Shown here piece by piece: positions 45,412 to 56,197 of a stretch of DNA of 64,000 bases. Each line of letters opens with the position of its first letter. Positions within the stretch are counted from its first letter, which is position 1. The notes under the pieces are model-generated. The model searched no databases, was not told the DNA's origin, and saw only the letters and a program-made list of their open reading frames with translations. A program made the position numbers and the translations under genes. Source of the DNA: Viridothelium virens (lineage: Eukaryota > Ascomycota > Dothideomycetes > Trypetheliales > Trypetheliaceae); NCBI GenBank assembly GCA_010094025.1, contig ML991832.1, positions 1 through 64,000 of the forward strand. Reading direction: 5' to 3'.

Positions 45412-45979
45412 CAGATAGAGAAGCTAGATCTGCCGCGGTGCATTTTTTAGAATATCAGACCAAGAAATCGGGGGGCCATGCCCCTTTTGTCCCCGCCCAG
45501 ACCAATACCTCCGCTCGGAGGCAAAGACGTTGAATCCTCGTCTACAGCATGGATGGCCAAACTTTCTTGGCCTTAGGAGCAATGGATGCTCGGCATGATC
45601 GGCACCGCCATGCGCCCACGAGAGCCAGCCCGGGCGGCAAATCACTCTCGACCTCTGGGTACAAGGCGACGCCGCTATTGGCCTGGCCACACGGCTTCTT
45701 CCGCCCTAACCAGCAGTGTCAATTTACTCGATCAGGCAATTTCGACTTCTGTTTAGATTCTGTACAACCACTGTGGTAGCACACCGCTGGCTGAGCATCA
45801 ACTATCTACTCTTCTCCTATTTATAGCCCTTTCATCAGGAAAGATGACACTCCTTCGACGCAGAGTTACCTTTAGTCACTGCCTTTTTCCCGAGCTCAAT
45901 CCCTCAATTCATCGACCAAGGAGTCTTAGCGGAAGACAGCTTGTTACATCCCTCATAACATCACCATAACATCACCAAT
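45412..45979. promoter_or_regulatory. Bidirectional promoter: Zn(II)2Cys6 regulator / PhyH-like dioxygenase
   Basis: 568 bp between divergent ATGs at 45411 and 45980. CGG-containing sites, the usual half-sites for Zn(II)2Cys6 proteins, occur (for example CCGCGG near 45432 and CTCGGAGG near 45514), but no clear spaced CGG inverted pair was established. CT-rich leader before the dioxygenase start. Confidence 0.4.
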
Positions 45980-47036
45980 ATGCCACACGCATCTCCGCCA
46001 AAAGCATCCAGCACCGCCCTGGGCCCCTATTATCCAGATCTGTTTGTGAACGACGGGCAGCTACCCCCCTCTTGCATCGGTCCTCTGAAAGCATCAAAGC
46101 CCAGCCTCCCAACCTCCGAATTGCGTAAGAGATTTGAGGAAGATGGCTACCTCTTTCTCAAAGGCATCCTCCCTAGAGCCCATGTACAAAAGGCTCGTGA
46201 AGAATACTTCAAATTTCTCGCTCCCTCTGGCCTCCTCAAACCAGGTACCAATCCTGTTGATGGTATCTTTGACGCCACAAAAGATCGCAACACCTTTCCG
46301 GGCATCGGCTCTGGTGCCGCAGGAGCCAATGGACATCCTGGCTCGCATGCTGCCGTCTTCGTCGACCGTGCCTTGGAAGCACACTATCAGTCTTGGTATG
46401 CAGACGACCTTTGCAAGCACCCTGCGTTGAAGGACTTCGTGGCCAAGTTGACCGGGTGGGGCTCAAAAACGACTGCTTTCACACGGACACTCTTGCGAAA
46501 TAACGTGCCAGGAAACAAGGCAATAGGTGTGCACTACGACCAGATCTTTCTGAGACATGGGGAGCCGACGAGTATTACGGCGTGGGTGCCGATTGGTGAT
46601 GTCAAGTTGACTGGGGGCGGGCTGATATATCTCGAAAAGGGTCACCATCTCGGTATCGAGCAAGAGGCGCAATTCATGGAAGAGGCGAAGAAGACGGGTC
46701 TGAGTGAGGAAGAGGCAAAGAGCGCCTTCAACCAGAACATGATGAGCACAGGTCTGCTGTCCGAGGGTCCGAGGGAATTCGCCGAACGTTTCAATCGACG
46801 ATGGCTCGTTGCGGACTTTGAAGCAGGAGATGTGGTACTACATAACCCTTTTGCTATCCACGCATCAACAATCAATCACGATCCGGACGATGTAATCAGA
46901 CTGGCGACGGATCTGCGATTTGTGGACTCGAGTCGGCCGTGGGATCAGGTACGTTAGCTACACCTTGATCGCTTGAAACTTACTGATTTCGCTGCAGCGA
47001 TGGTCGAAGCAGTATACACTTGATGACGGCGTCTGA
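45980..47036 (+). CDS. Phytanoyl-CoA dioxygenase family protein
   Basis: 335 residues from exons 45980-46948 and 46998-47036; the 49-bp intron has a CTGAT branch site and leaves a short terminal exon ending LDDGV. A non-heme Fe(II)/2-oxoglutarate dioxygenase of the PhyH fold. The N-terminal region is LRKRFEEDGYLFLKGILP. Iron ligands are H185 and D187 in GVHYDQIF and the distal H294 in NPFAIHAST. Arg in VIRLATDLRF (307 or 313) would bind 2-oxoglutarate. There is no peroxisomal targeting tripeptide at the C-terminus (ends DGV), so a cytosolic oxidative tailoring or catabolic role is more likely than phytanate alpha-oxidation. Substrate unknown. Divergent from the Zn(II)2Cys6 regulator. Confidence 0.9.
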
Positions 47037-47993
47037 AGATTCGATTCTGTAAGATACCAAGCGAAAAACATGGAGCACGAGGTCCCTCATAAGATATCGG
47101 AGGCGCTGGCTCTTAGAATGGTTGCATCATGAGGCTTGAATTCTTTCTTTTCATTTATTACATAATCATACCTCTTCGTCCATTCATTTAGATTGACACT
47201 TGCCTGGGTCCATTCATCGTTGAAGGTCGTCGAACGTGGGTTAACCTTGATACTGCAGGGGTGCTCTTCGGCTGCAGAACTCGGAGAAGCTTCTCGCTCA
47301 ACATAGCATTAAGATACCAGATTATGCATATTCGATCCACATCATTGGGTTTAGATGTTAGGGTTTTTTAGGCTGAGACTGTGAAACGTCAGGATTCGTC
47401 CCAAAGCATTGGGAACCCCTCAGAGCCTCTGCATGTACCTTGAATGACTGGGGCGGGGAAGGTATATCCGATTGGATAGAGATACCAAAACTTGATTGGC
47501 TTGGGGCCCCTGTAGATTCAAAAATTTTGCCTTTTCGTCTGATAACGCTGTGCCTTGTTATTTGAATATCGGTGGAGGATGCCCCAATCTGCATCACTAA
47601 AGCCCATTTTTGACATCCGTAATAGTGATTTTCAAAGGTCAGAATAGACGAGAACGTCCCCACGAACCCAGCTCCTCGGGATCTCCTTTTTGGCACAATG
47701 CTCGATCGATCTGTAATCTCTCAAAAGAGGATACCGGTTTGAAGAGTTGGACGCAGCTCCGAATGTGGGAAAGCAACCACTAAGTATTCGGCCATCGCGA
47801 CCGCACTGCCTTAAGCGGACAATCATGATGGAAATTTGCGCTTCCGACCGGAAGAACCATTTGTATTGTCAAGATTGCTCTGAGATGAACACCTCCCAAC
47901 TGATCAATTTTGAATGGGGCTGTAAAGTCCAGAATCCATTATGGAGGACCTTCACAAGCCGATGCAAGGCCGGATTCCAAGAATGAGCTTGTA
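47037..47993. other. Convergent 3' region, no gene recognised
   Basis: 957 bp between the converging dioxygenase and SRP68 genes. Only short frames without motifs. Confidence 0.5.
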
Positions 47994-50125
47994 TTACCTA
48001 CCAAAACCAAACCAGCCTTTCTTTGCCGGTTTCTGTTCTTCAGTCCTTGCGGCCACCTGGGCGGATACTTTTGCACTGCCATTTGCGATTTCGACCTTAC
48101 TGCGGCCTGGATAGTCAACGTAATTCCAAGCAACGTCGAGGAAAATAGGTTTCACAGGTATAGGCCGTAGCTTTGGTGGATAGTTGACAAGATGACTCAA
48201 GTCAAGTTTTGCCCCTAACGGTGGGTATTCTGTGACGCGCTGTACAAGAGGGGGTAGAAAAACCTGGTTCTTCTCGAATGCTTGCGCAGATTCCAAAGAA
48301 CGCTGTCGGAGATCGACGATTGCCTGATAACGCTGCAAAAGTAAACCCACCGTCTTTTCAGCATTGTGAAATGAGTCATTTGGGATATCCATGGTTGTTG
48401 GTCCGCGTTTCGCGGGAGCCAGTTTCGAGAGTACCGATGCACTGCCCCTGAGGAGTTCATGTGCGCGCGCAGTCAGAGCCAAAGCTTCAGCATGAGCGGC
48501 GTCCAGTTCATGCGAATATGCAATATTGAGACACCTAGACCCGTCAGTGTCGTCTTTCCAAGATGTGTGATTATCTCCTTTATGCGACATACCTCAAGGC
48601 TCTAAAATAGGACCTTTGGGCCTCGAGCTCTTTCATGAAACCGGCATCACGAGCAGCGCCTCGCAACTCTTTTATCGAGTCAATGCTTTGCAGTATCGAA
48701 TCAAAAAGGCTCACTCGTTCTCGCAGCCTCGCCAATTTTCTTCCCTTACTTTCGGGCCTCTGACGCCAGTCTTTCCCATCGTTCGGTGATTGTGTAGGAA
48801 ACCTTGGCTCCTCGTTGGGCAAGGAAAGTCCATCGTCAGAGCCCATAAGGATACGATACCTACCAATGCGCCAGCCGACCAAAGCATAATTGACAGCAAG
48901 ATCAGTAACACGTAGATCTTGCATTCTCGGATCCCCTTCCGCAACCCCCTCACGCTCCAATTCCTCAATAGCGCGACGCGTGACATCAACCGTGTCCTGA
49001 CTCGCAATGAGCACATCGTCGTAAGCTGCTGCTCGGTCTTGTCGACTTCTTTGTTTGCTTTCTGGAGAGCTCAGAAATGAGTCCAGATGCGCAGCCGCAG
49101 TCTCAACGGCAGCCAGGCCCTGACCTATTGATGCGTCGGCAATATTGGCGGTTCGTGATCTCCATGCGATGTTGTTCGGTATATCTTCTGATATAGCACC
49201 ATCTAGTAGAAAAGACATAAGTCTCGGCTCAGCCAAGCTTTTTGAAATTGTTATACCTTTATTCGCCTTTTCTTCTGACAAAGCTTTTGGATCAAGCTTG
49301 GAAACTCTGGATGTGAGATCTAGGCGATTCTTTGGGAAATATCGCATGGCGATATTTGCAATGGGGATAGTGCGGGATATCCTTAGCCTGTAGGCAGCGT
49401 AACGTATACTCGGGTCAACAGTACCAGCGAGAACTTCTTTGAAGAGCTCCATTTTCGTGTCATGCAGAAGTGATTGGTATAGGACCCGAGCCGCAGAGTT
49501 CTCTTCAAGACAGGATTTCCAGCTGTTGATACTTCCGTCCTCAGATATATGGTCTTTCTCGAAATACTCGGCACCGCGTAAAACAAAGAAGTAGGCTTCG
49601 GCTTCGAGAAGGTCTAATTCAGAAGTGTGGGCAGCATCCCGATCACGAAGCAATTCCATAAGCTTCTCAGCAACCTTCGATGCCTTATTCAGTCTGGACA
49701 AGATATGGCTTCGGGTGCTGCCAGTGATCCTCCCGTTGGCTTGATCTTCTGCATGACTTGACCGCATATGCATGGCATGAGCCCAGGCCCGTTCTGATGA
49801 TAACAATAAAAGGTAGACAAATCTGTACTGCTATTAGGCAGCTAATTATGATCTTAGAATGAATTGCCACCCACTCATGATTTTTCCCTATGTCTTCAGC
49901 GGTGACTGTGGCCTTGGGGTTGAATTTGGCATGCTTGGGCGTTGAGCGACCAAGCTTCTTGCGTAAGCTGGATAGTTGGCGGGTCAGCTGTATCCTGTAC
50001 GAATTGTAGTCCCCGATAGCTAAAGCAGCATCGCGGCGGGGAAAAACAAAATTGGTAATAACCATGACTGAGGAAGATTGAGCTGGGCATTGTGCGGAGC
50101 AATTCGGTGGTTTGATGCTTGCCAT
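47994..50125 (-). CDS. SRP68: Signal recognition particle subunit SRP68
   Basis: 676 residues from exons 50125-49871, 49827-48593 and 48534-47994 (introns of 43 and 58 bp). A second in-frame ATG at 50065 (MVITNF) may be the true start, since homologues begin near there. The RNA-binding N-terminal region matches SRP68: DYNSYRIQLTRQLSSLRKKLGR, LLLLSSERAWAHAM, SHILSRLNKASKVAEKL, LLEAEAYFFVLRGAEYFEK, DPSIRYAAYRLR. The C-terminal part (TEYPPLGAKLDLSHLVNYPP) ends in a basic GWFGFGR tail. SRP68 dimerises with SRP72 on 7SL RNA and supports elongation arrest and translocation to the ER. Divergent from the PPR gene over 301 bp. Confidence 0.93.
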
Positions 50126-50426
50126 ACGGTAGAACCTCGGGGACTATCTCGAATCTCTATGTCATCCATCTCGTCCAATTTTCTTCCGATATGAATGATT
50201 TCATTCCGTCTCAGTCGGTCCCCACTCGACCCTGAGTCCCAGTTCCTCCTTCAACAAGCTTTCCAATGGCTACTGAGTGACTCTTCAGACGCAATATCTT
50301 GGCAAATCCCTTCTTCCTCTCTCTGCAGTTCAGGGAGTCAACAGCATCCATGACTTGACAACAGTCTAGATTACCTACGATTCCTGCTAGCCGCGGGTGA
50401 TCCATCGAACTTTAGCCCAAGAGTCG
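50126..50426. promoter_or_regulatory. Bidirectional promoter: SRP68 / PPR protein
   Basis: 301 bp between two divergent start codons, so it must serve both housekeeping genes. No TATA box recognised. Confidence 0.45.
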
Positions 50427-53400
50427 ATGCTTGAGCGTGCAGCAAGATGCCTCGAATCAGGCGGACGAATCTTGCTACGTGGTCGCCGAACTCTCCGGAC
50501 GAAGCGCATGCTTCATTCGGCTTTTTGGCATCATGGAGCCGGTGACCTCAACTTACCTCCCTATATGCTTCCTCCATTATATGGAGACAACTCACCTTCG
50601 AAAGGAACAGAGGCTAGCTCAGCTACTCTACCCGATGGATTCCTCCTTGATTTCCTCTATCCACCGAGAACCAAGGCCTTTCTCCGCGATCTCGCCACAG
50701 TTAATGGAGATAAACTAGACCGACACCAAGGACGTCAATCGCATCTGAATCGGTATCGCGAATATTCTTCAGTGGCTAGCGTAGAGACACAATCGATTGG
50801 AGCACCAAAAGAAAACTACGACGGTTCATTTGCTCAAAATGGGCCACATTTAGCCGATACCTCGACCTTCGAGGCCTTCCATTACGAGTCAAGACCACCT
50901 CCAAAAGCTGCGCAACAATATCAAAAAGGCGGACAAAACGGCCACGATGATTTCAAAAGTCTGCAAACAACCTTGAGGTCAGGAAAGCAAGGTGCCTACG
51001 AGGAAGTCTGGAGGACGATTAATTCTGCCGATCCCACTTCCCCGTTATTTCCCAGCACGTTAGCAGACATTCTGGATTATCTGTCCACTTCTGCAGAAGA
51101 CATTGATGCGGATCGTATTCTAAGGCTATTTCAAAGGTTAGAAAAAGCAGCTCGCCGACCGTCTTCATATCGGGCTGCCATTGCAGCCAATCTGAAGCTT
51201 GGTGAAATAGGCAGAGCTGTCACAGTATTCCAGGAAGCGGCAGATTCAGCTATAACGGAAGGAATTGGGGTCGATATTCTACTCGAACAGATTATCCAAC
51301 GCCGATTCTGGCAACTTGGCTCCGAAGTATATGGTACTTATTGCGCTGGCTCGGGAAAACAGCAAATAGAGAATGTTTCCGAAATATGGCAACATCTAAA
51401 GCGCTTGACGATTCCGCTGAACGCAGTCGCATCATTCGCTAATGGCATCTCGCGATTTCCTCGATGCTTCAATCACCGGACCAGCTCTGATTTGATGATC
51501 TTCTTCCGCGATCTGTCAACAATCACACTCAAGCAACAATTTGAAAAGCTTTTTCTACATTCCCGTCAATCCCATCAAAGACAGGTAGACCAGATTCTCT
51601 GGCTAGTAAAGAAGATGCGATCCTGGGGACTGACCAGTCCCGAGCTTTACGAGAATTCAATCTTTGCATTGAACCGCAGACAGAAGGTTAAGTCACCTGA
51701 AAAAGCCAACCTCGTAAGCTCTTTATATGAGATCTTTCGCAAGGAACGATTCTTCTCGCCATCCAAGCAGTTACTGACTGTAGTGATGTCTGTGCTTTGT
51801 CATCATGAGCCAAGAGATGAAGTGCTTCGCCACTTCACCAGGATCGAGGACGTTGGACAAGACTGGGCAAAATCTCACGGATATTTGAGCAATGAAGCTG
51901 TCCGAATGATGCTGGAAGTTTTTGCTCGTGCTGGCGAAGTGAACCTTGTGCATAAATATTTTGGTTATCTGGACAGTCCATCCAAAGAAGATCTTCAGCG
52001 ATCCTTTTTCTGGCTAATATACATACATTCGAGGCGAGCGGATCTACACAAAGCAATCTGGCAATTTGAGCGAATGACACAAGAGTTTTCAGTCTCTCCA
52101 GACCGCGAATGCTACAATGCAGTTCTTCAAGCATATTCACGGAATGACGACCTTGAGGGTGCATTGCAAAGATTTGAAGAAATGAAATCGGATGGGGTGA
52201 CGCCCGATGCCCATACCTTTGGTATCTTGATGGGCATATACGCTGGTCGCGGAGTTCCACAATGCGTCTCGGAGCTTTTCTCAATCGCTAATAGCCATGG
52301 TGTCGATCCGACTCCACATATGTGGGCAGCGCTCGTTCGGGCTCACATTGAGAATGATGATCTCGCAACTGCGGAGAAGATAGCTGAAGAAAGCCATTGT
52401 AGCAAGGCAACAACGGAACCAGTGACTATTGTTTGGAACCAAGTTCTCACTGCACATGCGTTGCGTCGAGACCTAGAATCTACGTCTCGGATATTCAAGC
52501 GTATGCAACAAGGTCAAATACCGCTGGATAGTTTGACTTATGCGGCGCTGATGCAATGCCTCGTCCTGCTGCGTCAGTACGACGCTGCTCGGAAAATTTT
52601 GCAGAAGGTGATCCCGAAAGAACGACAGAAACGGCTAGCTCTTCACTTTGCGATACTTATGGGAGGCTATGTCCAGTCCAAACAATGGAGCAGAATTTTG
52701 GGCCTCAATATCGTGATGCGGCGGCGGGGTATTAGACCAACTGCCAGCACTCGTGTCCCTGTGCTCAAAGCCCAGGTTGCTATCGAGACCAATTTCTTAC
52801 AGACGCAAAGCCAAGGACAATCTTCGAATCGTCTGCCAACCACGGAACAGGCATTGTCAGACGTACTGGAGGATAGCGATCGAAGAGAGATCACGAGTGC
52901 TATAAAGCAGCCAACCTACGGATTGGAAGGCTTCTCAATGAATGAGACATACCCAGATGCGTACTATGAAGTCCTGATCTCAACTTACGGCCGTCGCAAT
53001 TCTTTCGACATCGTCGATGATGTTTTCGAAGAATATCTTCACTCAAAAGAGCATCGCTCCTCGTCAAGTTTCGTACCTCCGCTCAGATTTCTTACTGCTC
53101 TCATGCAATCCCATTGGAGAGCTCGTGAATATGATGATATCGAACAGTGCTGGATACTTTTCTATCGTAAGGCAATGCGCTATGTCAAAGTCGCCCCCGT
53201 CCCCAAGCCGGACTTGGCAAGCACACCATCTGAGGCGTTACTCTTACAACCGCTTCTCTCTCCCACCCGCATGGCACCGTCCCGTCGTCATATTATATCA
53301 CCCCCACTTACTTTTTTCATGCGCTCACTCTCGCAACGCGGTGAAATTTTACGGCTGATTTCTCTTATCGACGAGCTCATCACTTCTGGCTGGGTCCTTT

Positions 53401-53801
53401 CGAATCGAGTGTGGAACCTGTACGTGCAGTCTTTGATTAAGCATGCCCACACGTTGCACGCATTCCAGATCTGCGAACAGTATCTTATGCCTGGGTGGCC
53501 GGGGTGGCGTAGAGGTAGGGCACTACAACGAGCCCCACCGCGGAGCCAAAAGCAGCGCGGATTCGATCGGATCAACATTAAGAACGTACTTCCATCAATG
53601 CTCCTACCTCAATATCCGACAATGGTGGTTTTGGCACGAGCAATGCTGGACGTACAGCGAGCATCTGCATACGCAAGCCAGGGAAAAACAAACATCAAGG
53701 AAATTAGAGAAAAGGCGCCGAAGACAGTGAGGGCGGTGGAAACTATGCCACTTCTCCCACACGATTCTGTGCAGAAGAACCTTCTGGGTAGCACAACATA
53801 G
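50427..53801 (+). CDS. Mitochondrial pentatricopeptide repeat protein (Cya5/Pet309-like)
   Basis: Uninterrupted 1124-residue protein from the first ATG (50427). The N-terminus is Arg/Leu/Ser-rich and nearly free of acidic residues (ARCLESGGRILLRGRR), as expected of a mitochondrial presequence, and is followed by MLHSAFWHHGAGDLNLP, a run I associate with fungal proteins annotated Cya5. Tandem 35-residue helical pairs are clear around residues 540-780 (CYNAVLQAYSRNDDLEGAL, TFGILMGIYAGRGVPQCVSEL, MWAALVRAHIENDDLATAEK, VWNQVLTAHALRRDLESTSRI, TYAALMQCLVLLRQYDAARK). Cya5 and Pet309 promote expression of COX1 mRNA in the matrix. PPR identity is firm; the specific orthology is from recognition only. 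Confidence 0.88.
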   Translation: MLERAARCLESGGRILLRGRRTLRTKRMLHSAFWHHGAGDLNLPPYMLPPLYGDNSPSKGTEASSATLPDGFLLDFLYPPRTKAFLRDLATVNGDKLDRHQGRQSHLNRYREYSSVASVETQSIGAPKENYDGSFAQNGPHLADTSTFEAFHYESRPPPKAAQQYQKGGQNGHDDFKSLQTTLRSGKQGAYEEVWRTINSADPTSPLFPSTLADILDYLSTSAEDIDADRILRLFQRLEKAARRPSSYRAAIAANLKLGEIGRAVTVFQEAADSAITEGIGVDILLEQIIQRRFWQLGSEVYGTYCAGSGKQQIENVSEIWQHLKRLTIPLNAVASFANGISRFPRCFNHRTSSDLMIFFRDLSTITLKQQFEKLFLHSRQSHQRQVDQILWLVKKMRSWGLTSPELYENSIFALNRRQKVKSPEKANLVSSLYEIFRKERFFSPSKQLLTVVMSVLCHHEPRDEVLRHFTRIEDVGQDWAKSHGYLSNEAVRMMLEVFARAGEVNLVHKYFGYLDSPSKEDLQRSFFWLIYIHSRRADLHKAIWQFERMTQEFSVSPDRECYNAVLQAYSRNDDLEGALQRFEEMKSDGVTPDAHTFGILMGIYAGRGVPQCVSELFSIANSHGVDPTPHMWAALVRAHIENDDLATAEKIAEESHCSKATTEPVTIVWNQVLTAHALRRDLESTSRIFKRMQQGQIPLDSLTYAALMQCLVLLRQYDAARKILQKVIPKERQKRLALHFAILMGGYVQSKQWSRILGLNIVMRRRGIRPTASTRVPVLKAQVAIETNFLQTQSQGQSSNRLPTTEQALSDVLEDSDRREITSAIKQPTYGLEGFSMNETYPDAYYEVLISTYGRRNSFDIVDDVFEEYLHSKEHRSSSSFVPPLRFLTALMQSHWRAREYDDIEQCWILFYRKAMRYVKVAPVPKPDLASTPSEALLLQPLLSPTRMAPSRRHIISPPLTFFMRSLSQRGEILRLISLIDELITSGWVLSNRVWNLYVQSLIKHAHTLHAFQICEQYLMPGWPGWRRGRALQRAPPRSQKQRGFDRINIKNVLPSMLLPQYPTMVVLARAMLDVQRASAYASQGKTNIKEIREKAPKTVRAVETMPLLPHDSVQKNLLGSTT

Positions 53802-54480
53802 GTTTGTGCATTCGAGGTTTCCGTAAGAGAACTAGTGCGATATTCAGATATTTGGTGATGAGTGTAAACCTTGTATTAAAGAAGTCGACTGTACATACTT
53901 GGCTCCTTTGTATGAAACGAATATACCCAAAACATTCGATGACTATCACAATGTTGAGTAAATAATCTGTGCGTTCATCTTTAGGGGCTTCAATAACCAT
54001 TTGTTACTAGCTCATCTTATATCACACTATCTGCGGCTCACTCCCTCGACCAACAGAATGAGGTATCGTAAGAAAGTTGTGAGATATGAAGCGACCTCGG
54101 CAATCTCCGTGCTCGTGCCCTGACTTCTTTGACAGGGTGCCTGGGTCAACCATAAATACTCTGAACATAGTATCTGAGAAGACCACGAACCCTACAGTTA
54201 TATCTGATGCAGTAAACATAAGCTCAATTTTCCAGCGTCGATGAACACTCGTCTTCAATCTACCTGACTTGCCAGAGCGTTTGTCATGTATTCGGCCCGG
54301 ATCAGCATTGCATAGCCTCGATCCGACGTATTGCAATTGATTGCAATTTCAGTGTCCATCCTCATTAGAGCTCTACGCAGAGATCTAGCCAGAGACCTAC
54401 GCGTGGTGTATCTCTCAATCATAATTCTCTCGAGCCCTACATTCCGACGCACACTTTTGGCACCGACTCGCATCACCAGT
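53802..54480. other. Intergenic, no gene recognised
   Basis: 679 bp between the PPR gene and the Mak32-like gene; frames upstream of ATG 54481 lack an ATG in good context. It contains the Mak32-like promoter. Confidence 0.5.
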
Positions 54481-55885
54481 ATGGCTTCTCCGAACTATGC
54501 TGCTCTCGAACAAGAAATCCTCTTCGCAACCCTTGGCATGTTCATCATTGATGACATCCATCCTCTACCTCCACAGCCTCCCCAACTCAACATTATTGGC
54601 GGTGCAGGGACCTACTCCGCTCTTGGCGCGCGCTTGTTCTGGCCACCACCAAACTCCTGGAGGATAGGGTGGATTGTAGACGAAGGTGATGATTTTCCCA
54701 GCGAGGTCAGAGAGGAAGTGGATAAGTGGCAGACGGGATGTAGGTTTAGAAAGAGAAAGGGGCTTACGACCAGAGGTTGGAATGGATATACGGAGGAAGG
54801 GATAAGAGGTGAGCTTCCGGATTCTATTTCTTCTTCGATTTACAATGAAAGCATCAAGAGGTCCGCTCAACAAGTTATCTTGGCCAAAGCATCGAGACGT
54901 TGACTATGGAGAGCACTATATCATCAACTTCAAAGCGGTGAAGTAGCACGACTTGGAAGACTATCGCCTTTCTATATTTGGTGTAATATATTTCTCGTCG
55001 TACTCCAGGCAGGATACTCTCTACCATCAGATGAAGTTCTCCTTTCTCAAGCCAAAAGATGGTTCCATCCCTCCTCCAAACCGACTAAGATACACAGAGT
55101 TCCGCTACACAACACCAAAACTCCGGCTCGACGCCTCAGACCTTTCGCCTGATCTCCTCGCCTCGCGTTCGTTTCACTTCATCTGCTCATCCGAACGCTG
55201 CATCTCCATGACCCAGAACATCCTCTCTTCTCGCTCAACCTCGTTTGATGTACCACCCCCACGTCCTATTCTCATCTGGGAACCTGTACCGGACCTTTGC
55301 GTTCCTTCCGAGCTCGAGACTTGCAAACGAGCATGTAAGACAGTGGACGTCATCAGCCCCAACGACAGCGAACTCCTTTCGTTCTTTGAAAGGGCAAAGG
55401 TATATGGCGAGGATAGATGGAGAGCGGTTGAGAGGTGTGCAGAGGAGCTGCTAAGAGATGGTGTTGGCGTTGAGGGAAAAGGTTCGGTGATAGTGCGTGC
55501 GGGCAAGGAGGGATGCTATGTTGCTACTCTTGACTTAAATTCGAAAGTCGGAAGCAAGTGGTTACCAGCTTATCATAAGGATGCGTCGAGGGTTTTGGAC
55601 CCGACGGGTGGGGGGAATGCATTTTTGGGCGGATTTGCAGTGGGCCTGTTAGGGACGCGAGAGAAGGATGAACTAAAGAAATTGGTTGAAGCAGCAGCTT
55701 ATGGTTCAGTAGCAGCGAGTCTTTGTATTGAGCAAGTCGGGGTACCGAAGCGCGAGAAAGGCTGGCAGGAAAGTGAGACACGCTGGCAGACAGGTGATAC
55801 AGGCTGGCAGGAAGTTGAGACGTGGAACGGGATTGACGTGAAGCAGAGGTTAAAGGAGTTCAAATCGATGATCGTGGGGAACTAA
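54481..55885 (+). CDS. MAK32: Mak32-like pfkB-family carbohydrate kinase
   Basis: 371 residues from exons 54481-54808 and 55098-55885. The 289-bp intron is long for this locus but gives the family-typical join EEGIR/EFRYTTPKLRLDASDL. The N-terminus ATLGMFIIDDIHP is followed by NIIGGAGTYSALGARLF (pfkB substrate region), then PILIWEPVPDLC, DVISPNDSELLSFF and VIVRAGKEGCYVA. The C-terminal signature is DPTGGGNAFLGGF at about 277-289. As in yeast Mak32, the catalytic Asp of the usual GAGD is Asn, so activity is doubtful. Yeast MAK32 is needed for maintenance of killer L-A-1 dsRNA; the biochemical role elsewhere is unknown. Near the C-terminus is a triple WQ-x3-ET/DT repeat (GWQESETRWQTGDTGWQEVET). 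Confidence 0.88.
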
Positions 55886-56197
55886 TGGTAACGATGGGCA
55901 GTACGGAGTATGAGCGGAAGAAGACATCTGTAATGGAGATACATAGGAGCATATGGGCTTTTCCGAAATTGTAGAAACACATTGGGCCGAGCTTGTCGTA
56001 ACAGTGTTGATTTCCACAAGTGATTGACAAATGCGATCGTGACAGGTTCTACGCAAACGCGACTGCAACATACTAGAGTCATGTGAGAAGATGTAAATTT
56101 GATTGTTCTTAAATTTAGAGTGAAGGTTGAATCTGGAATGTTTGTTGTTTGATTCGAAGGTGTCAGGACTCAAGTCATCACTACCGCAACTTCGTTC
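55886..56197. other. Short intergenic region
   Basis: 312 bp between two same-strand genes; no feature recognised beyond the presumed promoter of the TBC gene. Confidence 0.45.
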
